Source: Clostridiales bacterium (GTDB lineage Bacteria > Bacillota_E > Sulfobacillia > Sulfobacillales > JAIMBI01). From it: a DNA stretch of 15,343 nt. Positions 15,244 to 15,343 of the stretch are shown here, piece after piece (within the stretch, counting starts at the first letter, position 1; every line of letters begins with the position of its first letter). A program made the position numbers and the translations under genes. Location: NCBI GenBank assembly GCA_027318915.1, contig DAHVOH010000069.1, positions 1 through 15,343 on the forward strand. The letters run 5' to 3'. The notes beneath the pieces are model-generated. The model ran no database searches. It was not told where the DNA came from and worked only from the letters and a program-made list of their open reading frames with translations.

Positions 15244-15343
15244 CGATACGACTCTTATGAGACCACTGAGTGGGGGCCAGACCCTGCGGCGCCGCCCCCC
15301 TGCTGTTCGCCGGGGGCATCTTCGACGACCGCCTCGGCTCCCG
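15244..15343. other. Unresolved right edge, possibly the end or start of another gene
   Basis: No complete gene is visible. On the minus strand one frame runs in from the edge and stops at 15255, with the tail GAEAVVEDAPGEQQGGG... . On the plus strand a frame from a GTG at 15270 runs off the edge with almost only G/C at third positions (...PLLFAGGIFDDRLGS) but without an SD site. Neither can be assigned. The palindrome CCACTGAGTGG (15263-15273) also lies here. I see no convincing promoter for the binding lipoprotein gene. Confidence 0.25.

Noticed and set aside
15160..15262. Sigma-A-type promoter before the binding lipoprotein gene
   Set aside because: Only partial -10-like strings such as CATAAG are present, with no matching -35 box at 16-18 nt, so no promoter is called.
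1..15343. CRISPR array, tRNA/rRNA genes, insertion sequences
   Set aside because: No regularly spaced direct repeats, no RNA gene-like cloverleaf with conserved arms, and no transposase or matching terminal repeats were seen.

Overview
This is a GC-rich bacterial window with every convincing gene on the minus strand, so transcription runs from high to low coordinates. Start sites carry strong AGGAGG-type Shine-Dalgarno (SD) sequences. GTG and TTG starts also appear, and several neighbouring genes are translationally coupled. The lipoprotein-type solute-binding protein, the DUF5937-like ArsR regulator and the leaderless BNR-repeat protein beside an S9 peptidase suggest a Gram-positive (Bacillota-type, possibly Sulfobacillus-like) chromosome. 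That taxonomic guess is weak because the window holds no rRNA or other phylogenetic marker.

Layout in transcription order. (1) 15159-13423 encodes a family-5 solute-binding lipoprotein of an oligopeptide/dipeptide importer. (2) 13214-11799 and 11802-10459 encode the two halves of a TldD/TldE (PmbA) metallopeptidase, joined by an ATGA overlap. (3) 10285-9395 and 9395-8439 encode the two permeases, in the order DppC-type then DppB-type, overlapping at their junction. (4) A roughly 580 bp spacer with no credible gene but with terminator-like inverted repeats follows. (5) 7854-6748 encodes a large ArsR-type winged-helix regulator, followed after 15 nt by an alpha/beta hydrolase (6732-6091). (6) 5950-5240 encodes an Asp/Glu racemase-superfamily protein whose first catalytic Cys is Ser. 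(7) 5147-3213 encodes an S9 acylaminoacyl-peptidase-like enzyme. (8) 3169-32 encodes a 1045-residue BNR/Asp-box beta-propeller protein with no signal peptide.

Functionally the window reads as a peptide uptake and degradation block. A binding lipoprotein and two permeases would import peptides, TldD/TldE and the S9 peptidase could hydrolyse them, and a racemase-like enzyme could act on released acidic amino acids. No transporter ATPase is encoded here, so the importer must use one from elsewhere. The most distinctive feature is the insertion of tldD-tldE between the binding protein and its permeases. This suggests, without proving, that the importer delivers the substrate of the TldD/E protease, for example a modified or antibiotic-like peptide. 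Stable hairpins without U-tracts lie in the gaps on both sides of the tldDE pair and may tune relative expression within one long transcript.
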